DNA of 26,926 nt from DASXRU01 sp039933315 (lineage in GTDB: Bacteria > Acidobacteriota > Blastocatellia > Pyrinomonadales > Pyrinomonadaceae), in assembly GCA_039933315.1 (NCBI GenBank), contig JBDTOI010000041.1, forward strand, positions 1 to 26,926, written 5' to 3'. Shown here piece by piece: positions 8,329 through 15,923 of this stretch. Each line of letters begins with the position of its first letter. Position 1 is the first letter of the stretch. Made by a program: the position numbers and the translations under genes. The notes under the pieces were generated by a model. That model was not told the DNA's origin, did not search any database, and was given only the letters and a program-made list of their open reading frames with translations.

Positions 8329-9421
8329 AGTTTACGACGCGCTTATGCGCGCAAAAGGGCCGGAGTCAAACGGCCACAAGCACAAATCAAACTTTTCAGA
8401 ACGCCGTAACGGCGGCGCGCATAAAAGCGCGTCCAACGGATCGAACAACGGGCACGATCACCCCTGGGATCGCGCACCGCTCTTCTCCGTGCCGTCAACG
8501 GCGCACGATTCAGCGTCCACTGCACACACTGCGAATGCAACCGGCGGGTCGGCACTCCCCGGCGGATCGGCTTCACGTGCTGTTGGGGCAACTTTGGACG
8601 CTGCTGGGCCGGCGCGCGCTGTTCAATTCGTCTCACGAGACGTATCGGCAGCGCGCGTCGAGCCTCACCTTGTGGCGGTAACTCAACCGCGTTCTCCGGT
8701 CTGTGAACAATTTCGGGCTTTACGAACGCGCATTCTGCAGGCTGGCGAGCGGCAGAAGATGTCCGCCTTCGTCATCACCAGCGCCGGCGTCAGCGAAGGG
8801 AAGACTTTGACGGCATTGAACCTGTCGTGGTTGCTGGCCCAGACTGACGGCGTCAAGGCCCTGATAATTGATGCTGATTTGCGTCAGCCATGCGCCACTG
8901 ACTACCTCGGAATTGAAGCTCCCTACGGACTCTCCGAAGTACTCGCCGGCACGGCAACGCTTACAGAGTCGATCGTCAAACTCAACCCATCCGGCCTCCA
9001 TCTACTGCCGGGTGGCGAGGCGCGAGACGACGTAGCCGAACTTCTGTCCGGACCAAGGTTCGCGCGCGTGCTGGCTGATGCCCGTCGCATGTTTGACTAC
9101 ATCATCATTGATGCGCCGCCTCTGGGAATCTTCACGGACGCAAACCTGCTGATTAACCGGGCAGATGGCGCACTGCTGGTCGTCCGCTCCGGTAAGACAC
9201 GATTTGGCTCCCTGGATCGTTTGCTGGAGCAATTGCCGCGGGAAAGGATTCTGGGCGTGGTCCTGAATCGCACTGAAGAACAGCCGTCGGATAACTCTTA
9301 CTACTATCAACGACGCTACTACCGGCCGGACGCTGAAGCACAGGAGTCCGAGGTTGAATTCGCCGAAGACGATCGGGAAATGATCTTTATTGAACAAGAG
9401 GAGGACGCAGCAGTCTCTTGA
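8321..9421 (+). CDS. CpsD/CapB-like tyrosine autokinase (XrtA-associated)
   Basis: A 366-residue BY-kinase. It starts MGRVYDALMRAKG, the family's usual N-terminus, then has a low-complexity His/Asn/Ser-rich linker (residues 14-90). The kinase core holds Walker A SAGVSEGKT (154-162), Walker A' LIIDADLRQP (181-190) and Walker B YIIIDAPP (260-267). A cluster of tyrosines (327, 328, 329, 333 and 334) is the likely autophosphorylation site. It is followed by a strongly acidic 30-residue tail, which is unusual because the cluster normally ends the protein. In the P-loop, the PG of the common S-x-x-P-G-E-G-K form is replaced by VS. The protein should cycle phosphorylation with the Wzz-like protein to control polymer length and export. 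The gene overlaps its neighbours on both sides. Confidence 0.93.
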   Translation: MGRVYDALMRAKGPESNGHKHKSNFSERRNGGAHKSASNGSNNGHDHPWDRAPLFSVPSTAHDSASTAHTANATGGSALPGGSASRAVGATLDAAGPARAVQFVSRDVSAARVEPHLVAVTQPRSPVCEQFRALRTRILQAGERQKMSAFVITSAGVSEGKTLTALNLSWLLAQTDGVKALIIDADLRQPCATDYLGIEAPYGLSEVLAGTATLTESIVKLNPSGLHLLPGGEARDDVAELLSGPRFARVLADARRMFDYIIIDAPPLGIFTDANLLINRADGALLVVRSGKTRFGSLDRLLEQLPRERILGVVLNRTEEQPSDNSYYYQRRYYRPDAEAQESEVEFAEDDREMIFIEQEEDAAVS

Positions 9422-10806
9422 GCCCTTCACGCCTCAATCAGCGCACGGTACTACTCCTCCTGTCGGAAGCAATGTTGCTCTTCGGCGGGATGGTCGTAGC
9501 TATGTACCTGCGGCTGGGGGTGGTGGATTCCGAGTATGAACTGATTGTGCGTCATGGGTTTTACAAGGCAGGGCTCGCCACAGTTTTCTGTCTGGCCGCT
9601 TTTTACCTTTATGACCTGTACGACTTTATAGTAATGCACGATCGGCGCGAGCTGGTCTTGCGTTTAGTGCAGGCATTGGGACTAGCCTGGATTGCGCTAG
9701 CTATAGCGTTCTACGCATTGCCGCAACTAATGATGGGCCGTGGAGTTTTCATACTGGCCCTGCCGCTGGCTCTGGCGGTCATGGTCGGATGGCGTTTAAG
9801 CATCCATTGGCTGCTGGGTCATCCGCAACTCGGCGAGCGCATCCTGATAGTCGGTTCAGGTGAGCTGGCGATTGATGTGGCCCGCGAAACGCTGGAGCGG
9901 CCCGATGCCGGTTTTCGCATTGTTGGTTTTGTTGATGATGATCCGGCGCTGTTGGGCAAGAGTTTGATCAATCCGCGAGTTATCGGTCTGACTTCCGAGC
10001 TGGCGACCCTCGTCCAGCGGGAAAATATCGATCGCATAGTGGTGGCGATAGGGGATCGTCGCGGGCAGTTTCCCACGCAACAACTGCTGCGCTTGAGTTT
10101 GTCCGGGAACGTCTCTATTGAGGAATGCGCTTCGTTCTACGAACGACTCACCGGCCGCGTTTCTTTGGATATGGTCCGGCCGTCGTGGTTGATCTTTTCC
10201 GGACGTGGACGTCAGGCCCCAATGAACATGGTTCTGCGATCCATCATGCATCGGGCGACGGCGCTGATTGGGGCAATACTTTCCCTCCCGATTGCTATCC
10301 TGACCGCATTTCTAATCAAGCTGGACTCCCGCGGCCCAGTTCTTTACAAGCAGGAACGCGTGGGCCAGAACGGGCGTCCGTTTGTCCTGATGAAGTTCCG
10401 CTCAATGCGCACTGATGCGGAAAAAGACGGTCCCGTATGGGCCAAGAGCGTGGATGGTCGCACAACGCGTGTGGGTCGCCTGATTCGCAAGATTCGCGTT
10501 GATGAAATCCCGCAATTCTGGAACATCCTGCGTGGTGACATGAACTTTGTGGGTCCACGACCGGAGCGGCCGCACTTTGTTGCCCAACTGGCCCAGGAGA
10601 TTCCCTTCTACGAACAGCGTCATCTAATTGCACCGGGACTAACCGGCTGGGCCCAGATTAAGTATCCCTACGCGGCCTCGATTGAAGATGCGCGACAGAA
10701 GCTCGAGTATGACCTTTTCTATGTCAAGAACCAGGGGCTGGCTCTGGATGCAGCAATTCTCTTTGAAACGATCAAGACGATCCTACTGAGTCGGGGATCA
10801 CGTTAG
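9418..10806 (+). CDS. Initiating sugar-phosphate transferase, XrtA/PEP-CTERM type (polyprenyl-phosphate)
   Basis: A 462-residue inner-membrane enzyme. Several transmembrane helices fill residues 8-130. A Rossmann-like domain begins at ERILIVGSGELAIDVA (about 139-220). After another hydrophobic segment, the bacterial sugar transferase domain (about 274-462) shows YKQERVGQNGRPF, MKFRSMRTDAE, RVDEIPQFWNILRGDMNFVG and GLTGWAQI. It should transfer a sugar-1-phosphate to undecaprenyl phosphate, the first step of repeat-unit synthesis. I start it at the TTG at 9418, overlapping the kinase stop as TTGA, with GAGGAGG at 9399-9405. A later start at ATG 9472 would remove part of the first helix. No Wzx, Wzy or further glycosyltransferases are in the window. 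Confidence 0.93.
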   Translation: MSPSRLNQRTVLLLLSEAMLLFGGMVVAMYLRLGVVDSEYELIVRHGFYKAGLATVFCLAAFYLYDLYDFIVMHDRRELVLRLVQALGLAWIALAIAFYALPQLMMGRGVFILALPLALAVMVGWRLSIHWLLGHPQLGERILIVGSGELAIDVARETLERPDAGFRIVGFVDDDPALLGKSLINPRVIGLTSELATLVQRENIDRIVVAIGDRRGQFPTQQLLRLSLSGNVSIEECASFYERLTGRVSLDMVRPSWLIFSGRGRQAPMNMVLRSIMHRATALIGAILSLPIAILTAFLIKLDSRGPVLYKQERVGQNGRPFVLMKFRSMRTDAEKDGPVWAKSVDGRTTRVGRLIRKIRVDEIPQFWNILRGDMNFVGPRPERPHFVAQLAQEIPFYEQRHLIAPGLTGWAQIKYPYAASIEDARQKLEYDLFYVKNQGLALDAAILFETIKTILLSRGSR

Positions 10807-10846
10807 CCCTCTCAGTATGGAGTGGGTATGTTCGGAGGTTGAAACG

Positions 10847-11758
10847 ATGAAAAAGTTTTTAACTTATACGATGTCACTGGCGATGGCCCTGGCCATTACT
10901 GCAGTTGCGGCGGCGCAAGAGCCGGCGAAGGCCACACGGCAACGGCGAATCGCGCCCGAAGCCACCAAAGCTGACAATCCACCGACATCGTCGGTGGTGG
11001 GCGAGAAGACCAGGACCACACCGGTCCAAGTATTCGTTGGCGACGATCCTCAATCGGGAACGCCGACCGACCCTAAGGCGACAGCGTCCCCGGCGCCCTC
11101 CGACATCCCTGCGGATACTGCCGCAAATCGCCACGAGCACGCCTCGGAAGAGGCCGCGATCGTGCCTTACTACAACAACTTTTTCTCCACCTATCGCCTC
11201 GGTCCCGAAGATGTAATTTCTGTGACGGTGTTTGGCCAGGACCGTTACTCGAAAAGTGGAATAACAGTTCCCCCGAGCGGGCGCATCTCGTTGGCGTTGA
11301 TTCCGGATGGAATCTTCGTTGACGGCAAGACCGTCGAACAGGTTTCCGAGTTGATTAAGAAACGTTACGACGAATACATCATCAATCCACAGGTTTCCGT
11401 TTCGCTCGACAAGGCCGGTTCGTATCGCTACAGCGTGATCGGCGACGTAGCCGCACCTGGAATCAGGCCCATGACCCGGCGCATGTCTGTCACCGAAGCG
11501 ATTGCTGAGGCCGGCGGAGTGCTGCAAACGGGCGACCGCAGCAAGGTGTATGTGCTGCGCAAACAGGCGAGCGGACATCTGGCGCCTATTCCGGTGAACG
11601 TGTCGGCTATCTACAAGGGCAAGGCGCCGGATTCAGTCTATCTGGTGCCCGGCGATCAAGTCATCGTACCGGGAAACACCTTCAAGAAGGTTAAGTCGGT
11701 TATGGACATGCTTCCGATACTGAGCTTCGCCCGCATCTTCACCGGCGGCCTGTTCTAA
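10847..11758 (+). CDS. Periplasmic polysaccharide export protein (Wza-like, SLBB)
   Basis: A 303-residue exported protein. A signal peptide covers residues 1-23 (cleavage near AVAAA-QEP) and is followed by a disordered Thr/Pro/Ala-rich stretch to about residue 100. A polysaccharide export domain follows (YRLGPEDVISVTVFGQDRYS, about 122-200), then an SLBB-type segment (YSVIGDVAAPGIRPM to VYLVPGDQVIVPG, about 200-285). There is no lipobox cysteine, unlike classical Wza, so it is probably soluble in the periplasm or held by partners. The start at ATG 10847 has TCGGAGG a few bases upstream and lies 40 bp after the transferase gene. It would form the export channel with the Wzz-like protein. It is the last gene of the polysaccharide run. 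Confidence 0.92.
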   Translation: MKKFLTYTMSLAMALAITAVAAAQEPAKATRQRRIAPEATKADNPPTSSVVGEKTRTTPVQVFVGDDPQSGTPTDPKATASPAPSDIPADTAANRHEHASEEAAIVPYYNNFFSTYRLGPEDVISVTVFGQDRYSKSGITVPPSGRISLALIPDGIFVDGKTVEQVSELIKKRYDEYIINPQVSVSLDKAGSYRYSVIGDVAAPGIRPMTRRMSVTEAIAEAGGVLQTGDRSKVYVLRKQASGHLAPIPVNVSAIYKGKAPDSVYLVPGDQVIVPGNTFKKVKSVMDMLPILSFARIFTGGLF

Positions 11759-11760
11759 GC

Positions 11761-11798
11761 AGTAGGCAGTAGGCAGTAGGCAGACGGCAGTAGGCAGG
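11761..11798. repeat. Tandem 7-bp repeat (AGTAGGC x5)
   Basis: Five head-to-tail units of AGTAGGC start two bases after the export-gene stop; the fourth is AGACGGC, and AGG begins a sixth. The run is a microsatellite-like tract in non-coding DNA and would be prone to copy-number slippage. The following bases to 11914 hold two short GC-rich hairpins and no gene. Confidence 0.85.
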
Positions 11799-11849
11799 AA
11801 ACCGGAATCAGGGAGTCACTGCGTTCGCGGCTCCGCCACTTGATGTGCA

Positions 11850-11904
11850 GAAGGGCTTGCCCTTCCGTTAGATCTTCCAAAACTTCTCGGAGGGCTCCGC
11901 CCTC
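11850..11904. other. Two short GC-rich hairpins after the export gene
   Basis: GAAGGGC (11850-11856) and GCCCTTC (11859-11865) are inverted copies two bases apart. GAGGGC (11890-11895) and GCCCTC (11899-11904) are inverted copies three bases apart. Neither is followed by a T run. They could slow transcription or protect the 3' end of the polysaccharide transcript. The second sits just before the start of the YCF48-like gene and may hide its ribosome site. Confidence 0.4.
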
Positions 11905-11914
11905 ATCTGAAACA

Positions 11915-12970
11915 ATGATGAAGCCATTCGAACTCGGGGACCGTGACCGCCGATATTCCCAACCAATCGCTTCTTACTGGTCCCTACTCACTGTTCTTGT
12001 CCTGCTGCTAACCCTCCACTGCTCAGTCTTAACGGCTTCAGCCGCCTGGACGCGCCAGCAATCCGGCACGATGGCCTGGCTCCACTCCGTCTATTTTCTT
12101 AATCAGAAGACGGGCTGGGTCGCCGGCAGCAACGGCACGCTCCTATTCACCAACGACAGCGGCCAGACCTGGCACAAGATGCGCCGCCCGACCGAAGACT
12201 CGCTGCAGGACGTTTATTTCTCTGACGAACAGAACGGGTGGCTGGTCTGTGATAGAGCCGTCTTTAAACTCAAAACAGAAAATGAGCCCCAGGCCTACCT
12301 GCTTCGCACAAGTGACGGAGGAGCTACCTGGAGCCGCATCGATCTCAGCGACAGCAGTGCTCGCGTGACGCGCGCCGTGTTTCGAGCTGATGGCCGGGGT
12401 TGGACCTTCGGTGAAGCCGGCGCTTTGTACGCCACCAATGACGGTGGTTCAAGTTGGGTGCGGCAAGTCGTACCCACGAAACATCTCTTACTCGGGGGCG
12501 TGTTTCTCGATAATGGCCAAGGCTGGCTGGTAGGCGCAGGCGCGACGATTTTGCAAACAAGTGACGGCGGCGAAACCTGGCGCAGCAGTTTGGTCCGTGG
12601 TGAACGCGACCTGAGATTTACGGCTGCATCTTTCGTGGAGAGAAGGCTGGGTTGGGCCGTGGGGGCGGCGGGCCACGTCTTTGCGACGACTGATGGCGGC
12701 CGCTTATGGTTCCCACAGGCCTCCGGCGTTTCTACGGATTTGCTTGACGTTAAATTTCTCAGCGCCGCTGAAGGCTGGGCCGCCGGTTCCGAGGGCACCT
12801 TGCTCCATACCAACGATGGCGGCGGACATTGGATCAGCGAAGGCAGCCGCACTCCTCATCTGCTCGAGCGCCTCTTCTTCACCGATCGCGCGCACGGCTG
12901 GGCAGTTGGATTCGGCGGCACAATTCTCAGCTACTCGGCAAACCCGGACCGTCCAGTGCTCCGCGATTAA
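11915..12970 (+). CDS. YCF48/BNR-type beta-propeller protein, probably secreted
   Basis: A 351-residue protein with an N-terminal hydrophobic segment (about residues 22-43) that looks like a signal peptide or anchor. Six Asp-box-like repeats follow: TNDSGQTW, TSDGGATW, TNDGGSSW, TSDGGETW, TTDGGRLW and TNDGGGHW. They alternate with GWxxG motifs such as GWVAGSNGTLL and GWAVGFGGTIL. This is the YCF48/photosystem II assembly-factor-like propeller architecture, common in non-photosynthetic bacteria as exported proteins of unknown role. The start is ATG 11915 (or the adjacent ATG 11918); a further upstream in-frame start would read through a GC-rich hairpin. It follows the polysaccharide export gene in the same direction, so a surface role is possible but not shown. 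Confidence 0.85.
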   Translation: MMKPFELGDRDRRYSQPIASYWSLLTVLVLLLTLHCSVLTASAAWTRQQSGTMAWLHSVYFLNQKTGWVAGSNGTLLFTNDSGQTWHKMRRPTEDSLQDVYFSDEQNGWLVCDRAVFKLKTENEPQAYLLRTSDGGATWSRIDLSDSSARVTRAVFRADGRGWTFGEAGALYATNDGGSSWVRQVVPTKHLLLGGVFLDNGQGWLVGAGATILQTSDGGETWRSSLVRGERDLRFTAASFVERRLGWAVGAAGHVFATTDGGRLWFPQASGVSTDLLDVKFLSAAEGWAAGSEGTLLHTNDGGGHWISEGSRTPHLLERLFFTDRAHGWAVGFGGTILSYSANPDRPVLRD

Positions 12971-12993
12971 CCGTCAAGCCCGGTTCCCGGCAT

Positions 12994-13085
12994 TGTAGGG
13001 GTGGCACTCCGTGGCCACCCCTTTCTGTGTCTGAATGTTGGATGGAACGGCGGAAGAGGGGCGGCCACGGAGTGCCGCCCCTACA
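12994..13085. repeat. REPIN-like inverted repeat element, family A copy 1
   Basis: Two 29-base arms (12994-13022 and 13057-13085) lie in inverted orientation around a 34-base spacer. They begin TGTAGGGG and end CCCCTACA. Each arm is itself a hairpin with an AGGGGxGGC/GCCxCCCCT stem and a loop around ACTCCGTG. The left arm has the T/A version of the variable stem pair and the right arm the C/G version. It begins 24 bp after the YCF48-like gene stop. Confidence 0.9.
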
Positions 13086-13222
13086 TTACAACCTGCAACT
13101 CTGTCGCTTTGGCGTCATGGGTTGGCGTTACGAAGCAAGACTGATGGGCGAGTTTTCGCTAAGATGCCGCTCACGCAAGGCAAAGCTACCGCTTTTCGCT
13201 AACGCAGACGGGGAGGTAATCC

Positions 13223-13588
13223 ATGATCAAGACCTGCGGCTTAACCCACATACACCTGGTTGTTAAAGACCTACGGCGTTCGCTCGATTTCTACAAGGCG
13301 GTATTTGGAATGCAGGAGAAGTTCTGGGCCGGGGAGAGTCTGGTCTTTCTCAATACGCCGGGTTCGAACGACCTGATCGCGTTGCACCAATCGAGTGAGG
13401 GTCAGCCGACGGGATCCAGCGGCAGCATTCTTCATTTTGGATTTCAACTGGAGAACCGGGCGGAACTCGAGGATGCTATTGCGCAGGTTGTGGCTGCGGG
13501 AGGGGCTTTGAAAAAGCGCGGTGAATTTACCCCTGGGATGCCGTTCGCGTATGTGTCCGATCCGGATGGGTACGAGATAGAGCTTTGA
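13223..13588 (+). CDS. VOC (glyoxalase/dioxygenase superfamily) protein
   Basis: A 121-residue single VOC module. It starts MIKTCGLTHIHLVVKDLRRS, where His10 (or His12) fits the first metal-ligand position, and has SLDFYKAVFGMQ in the first beta-alpha-beta unit. ILHFGFQL supplies a second His, and the protein ends YVSDPDGYEIEL with the typical terminal Glu ligand. It is probably a metal-dependent enzyme or binding protein; glyoxalase, dioxygenase and resistance functions cannot be told apart by sequence alone. The start at ATG 13223 has a strong GGGAGG site. The gene ends 13 bp from the lysS stop, so the two are convergent. The 137 bp upstream hold a repeated TTTTCGCTAA (13153 and 13193) of unknown meaning. 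Confidence 0.88.
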   Translation: MIKTCGLTHIHLVVKDLRRSLDFYKAVFGMQEKFWAGESLVFLNTPGSNDLIALHQSSEGQPTGSSGSILHFGFQLENRAELEDAIAQVVAAGGALKKRGEFTPGMPFAYVSDPDGYEIEL

Positions 13589-13601
13589 TCGCTCGACGCT
13601 T

Positions 13602-15230
13602 CTATTCAGCGGCTGGTCCTTCGCTCCTGCGTTCCGGACGCATGTGGGGGAAGAGGATCACGTCGCGGATTGAGTGTTGGTTTGTCAGCAGCATGACCAG
13701 CCGGTCGATGCCGATACCGATCCCAGCGGCCGGCGGCATGCCATAGGCCAGCGCGCGAATGTAGTCTTCATCCATTACCATCGCTTCTTCATCGCCGCCT
13801 TCGCGCTGCTGCGCTTGATCTCTGAAGCGCTGGTATTGCTCTTCCGGATCGTTCAGTTCGGAGAAGCCATTGCCACACTCCAGCCCTCCTGCGAAGAATT
13901 CGAAACGCTCGGCGATTGAGGGATCTGCAGGCGAGGCCTTTGAGAGTGGAGAGATTGCTTTGGGAAAATCTGAAATAAATGTAGGCTGGATTAGGTTAGG
14001 TTGCACGTATTGATCAAATAACTCGAGCATGTCCTCTCCGGCGCCGGGAGGCGCAAACTTCTCGACAGCCTCTTTCATTGTTAGATGCTGAAAGGGTTGG
14101 GAGAAATCCACTTCCTGACCTTGATAGCTAACATGCGCATCGCCCAGGGCCGACAGGACCGTGGCGCGTAGCATTGCCTCACAAAAATTCATCATCCCGT
14201 TCACGTCCATGTAGGCGCAGTAGAATTCCAGCATAGTGAACTCGGGATTGTGCGTTCTATCGATGCCTTCGTTGCGGAAGTTGCGATTCAACTCGAACAC
14301 TTTTTCAAAACCGCCGACGACCAGGCGCTTCAGATACAATTCCGGCGCGATGCGCGCATACAGATCGATATCGAGGGCGTTGTGATGTGTCTTGAAAGGC
14401 TTTGCCAGGGCGCCGGTGGCTTTTGGCGTCAGCATGGGAGTCTCAACCTCGACGTAACCATGGTTCTCCAGGAAGCGGCGCATCTCGCGGATAATCGCCG
14501 AACGGGCTTGAAAGACTTCGCGCGGCGTAAGCTCGCCTTCCTCCCGCTCCAGTTTCAAACTGCCGGCAATTAGATCCGCGTAGCGCTGGCGCTGGCGAAT
14601 TTCCGGATCATTTATCCCATGCATCTTGTCCGGCATCGGCAACAGAGCTTTAGCCAGAAACTGCATCTGCTGCACATGAAGCGACAATTCGCCTGTTTTG
14701 GTGACAAAGAGGTAGCCCGCGACGCCAATGAAATCGCCGTGATCGAGCAGAGCGAAGAGGTCCCAGCCTTTGCCATCCCCTTCCAGAGGAGCGCCGGTGT
14801 CGTTGCTAATGGCCTGGACGTCCGCCTTGCGCACGTAAATCTGCAAACGTGACACGCCGTCGGAAAGATGAACGAACGCAGCCTTGCCCATCACGCGCGG
14901 CGGCGAGGCAATGCGTCCGCTGACGCGCACCTGGATCTGGTTCAGCTTTTCGTTAACTGTCTGTAGCGCTTCCGGCGAAGGTTTTTCACCGGCTGCGGCT
15001 GCGCGCGTCAATGAGCCCAGGACCTCCGCAAACGAATCATCGGCGACAATCCTGGCAATCGTACTCACGTTGGCGAGATCGCTAATCGTGTCCTCGCCGC
15101 CCGGGTTTTGCGAGACGTTGCTGCGGGCGAACTTGTTGGGATAGGCGTTGCCGACCAGCGATCGCAAGGCATCGAGGTGATCTCGGCGCGCCTGAGTCTG
15201 ATCGTTTTCTTCGATGAAGGGGATAGACAA
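13602..15230 (-). CDS. lysS: Lysyl-tRNA synthetase, class II
   Basis: A 542-residue cytoplasmic enzyme that charges tRNA-Lys with lysine. An N-terminal anticodon-binding OB domain (about residues 75-180) is followed by the class II catalytic core. Motif 2 is seen in RNFRNEGIDRTHNPEFTMLE, and motif 3 in GIGIGIDRLVMLLT with IRDVILFPHMRP near the end. I start at the TTG at 15230 (minus strand), preceded by GGAGCC, because it gives the normal opening before DQTQARRDHLDALRSLVGNAYPNKF. Between PNKF and the OB fold there is an extra Ala/Glu-rich stretch of perhaps 25 residues compared with typical LysS. A much longer open frame continues upstream to 16091 but runs antisense through rfaE2 and repeats, so it is not coding. 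It is the only - strand gene in this part of the window. Confidence 0.96.
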   Translation of the reverse strand: MSIPFIEENDQTQARRDHLDALRSLVGNAYPNKFARSNVSQNPGGEDTISDLANVSTIARIVADDSFAEVLGSLTRAAAAGEKPSPEALQTVNEKLNQIQVRVSGRIASPPRVMGKAAFVHLSDGVSRLQIYVRKADVQAISNDTGAPLEGDGKGWDLFALLDHGDFIGVAGYLFVTKTGELSLHVQQMQFLAKALLPMPDKMHGINDPEIRQRQRYADLIAGSLKLEREEGELTPREVFQARSAIIREMRRFLENHGYVEVETPMLTPKATGALAKPFKTHHNALDIDLYARIAPELYLKRLVVGGFEKVFELNRNFRNEGIDRTHNPEFTMLEFYCAYMDVNGMMNFCEAMLRATVLSALGDAHVSYQGQEVDFSQPFQHLTMKEAVEKFAPPGAGEDMLELFDQYVQPNLIQPTFISDFPKAISPLSKASPADPSIAERFEFFAGGLECGNGFSELNDPEEQYQRFRDQAQQREGGDEEAMVMDEDYIRALAYGMPPAAGIGIGIDRLVMLLTNQHSIRDVILFPHMRPERRSEGPAAE

Positions 15231-15257
15231 TGTTCCGGCTCCAGACGTAAAGCGCTG

Positions 15258-15263
15258 ATTATA
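15258..15263 (-). promoter_or_regulatory. Candidate -10 box of the lysS promoter
   Basis: On the minus strand TATAAT is a perfect -10 hexamer, about 28 bases upstream of the chosen TTG start, giving a leader of about 20 bases. No good -35 lies at 17 bases; TTTGCG at 18 or TTGTTT at 21 are weak. The family B repeat starts 29 bp further upstream, just beyond the promoter. Confidence 0.45.
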
Positions 15264-15291
15264 GAGAGCGAGGCAAGTGAGCGCAAACAAG

Positions 15292-15402
15292 GTGGCACAG
15301 ACTTCAGTCTGTGATCGTCTATGCAAGCAAGACCACAGAGTCGAAGATCTGCCCGACGTTTGGGATTCTGTCTGGGCAATCACAGACTGAAGTCTGTGCC
15401 AC
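15292..15402. repeat. REPIN-like inverted repeat element, family B
   Basis: Two perfect 24-base inverted arms (15292-15315 and 15379-15402) lie around a 63-base centre. Each arm contains its own palindrome, CACAGACT-TC-AGTCTGTG, so each folds alone as an 8-bp hairpin with a 2-base (in practice 4-base) loop. The layout is the same as family A but the sequence is unrelated. It fills the gap between the divergent lysS promoter and rfaE2. Confidence 0.88.
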
Positions 15403-15443
15403 TCGGCAAACCTTTCCGGCTCATGGTAGATTGTCACTGATCG

Positions 15444-15920
15444 ATGACCCAAAAGATTCTGAGCCCCGTCGAACTGCTCGGAGTGCGCCAAACTCTGCGC
15501 GCCGAGGGCCGGAGGCTCGTTTTTACCAACGGCGTTTTCGATATTCTTCATGTGGGTCATGTTCGCTACCTGGAACAGGCGCGGACCCTGGGGGACGTTC
15601 TGCTGGTCGCGATCAACAGTGACCGCACCGTGCGTCCGCTGAAAGGTGAAGGCCGACCATTGATCACTGAGAGTGAGCGTGCGGAAATACTGGCGGCGAT
15701 GCGCGCGGTAACATATGTGACGGTTTTTGATGAGGTGTCTCCGCGTGCTTTGATCCGAGAGTTGTTGCCGGACGTACTGGTAAAGGGCGGCGATTACGCC
15801 CTGGATGAAATCCATGGCCGGGAAGAAGTAGAAGCAGCGGGTGGCAAAGTGGTGGCGCTGCCGTTCATCGCCGGCGCATCTACCAGCAAGATCATCGAGC
15901 AAATGAAGAAGAGCGGCTAG
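15444..15920 (+). CDS. rfaE2: D-glycero-beta-D-manno-heptose 1-phosphate adenylyltransferase
   Basis: A 158-residue nucleotidyltransferase of the cytidylyltransferase-like superfamily. The N-terminal TNGVFDILHVGHVRYL (about residues 28-43) contains the HxGH nucleotide-binding motif (HVGH), and the C-terminal GASTSKIIEQMKK contains the STSKI motif. KGGDYALDEIHGREEVEAAGG matches the HldE C-terminal domain. It adds AMP to heptose-1-phosphate to make ADP-heptose for the lipopolysaccharide inner core. Here it is a free-standing single-domain protein without the HldE kinase half, which must be encoded elsewhere. The start at ATG 15444 has no clear ribosome site, so it is less certain. A family A repeat begins only 3 bp after the stop. 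Confidence 0.93.
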   Translation: MTQKILSPVELLGVRQTLRAEGRRLVFTNGVFDILHVGHVRYLEQARTLGDVLLVAINSDRTVRPLKGEGRPLITESERAEILAAMRAVTYVTVFDEVSPRALIRELLPDVLVKGGDYALDEIHGREEVEAAGGKVVALPFIAGASTSKIIEQMKKSG

Positions 15921-15923
15921 ATT

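Noticed and set aside
13153..13202. Direct repeat TTTTCGCTAA 40 bases apart before the VOC gene
   Set aside because: Two short copies only, with no promoter or operator features around them; chance cannot be excluded.
12829..13266. A 145-codon + strand frame spanning the YCF48-like gene end and the VOC gene start
   Set aside because: It overlaps two well-supported genes in another frame and reads through family A copy 1.
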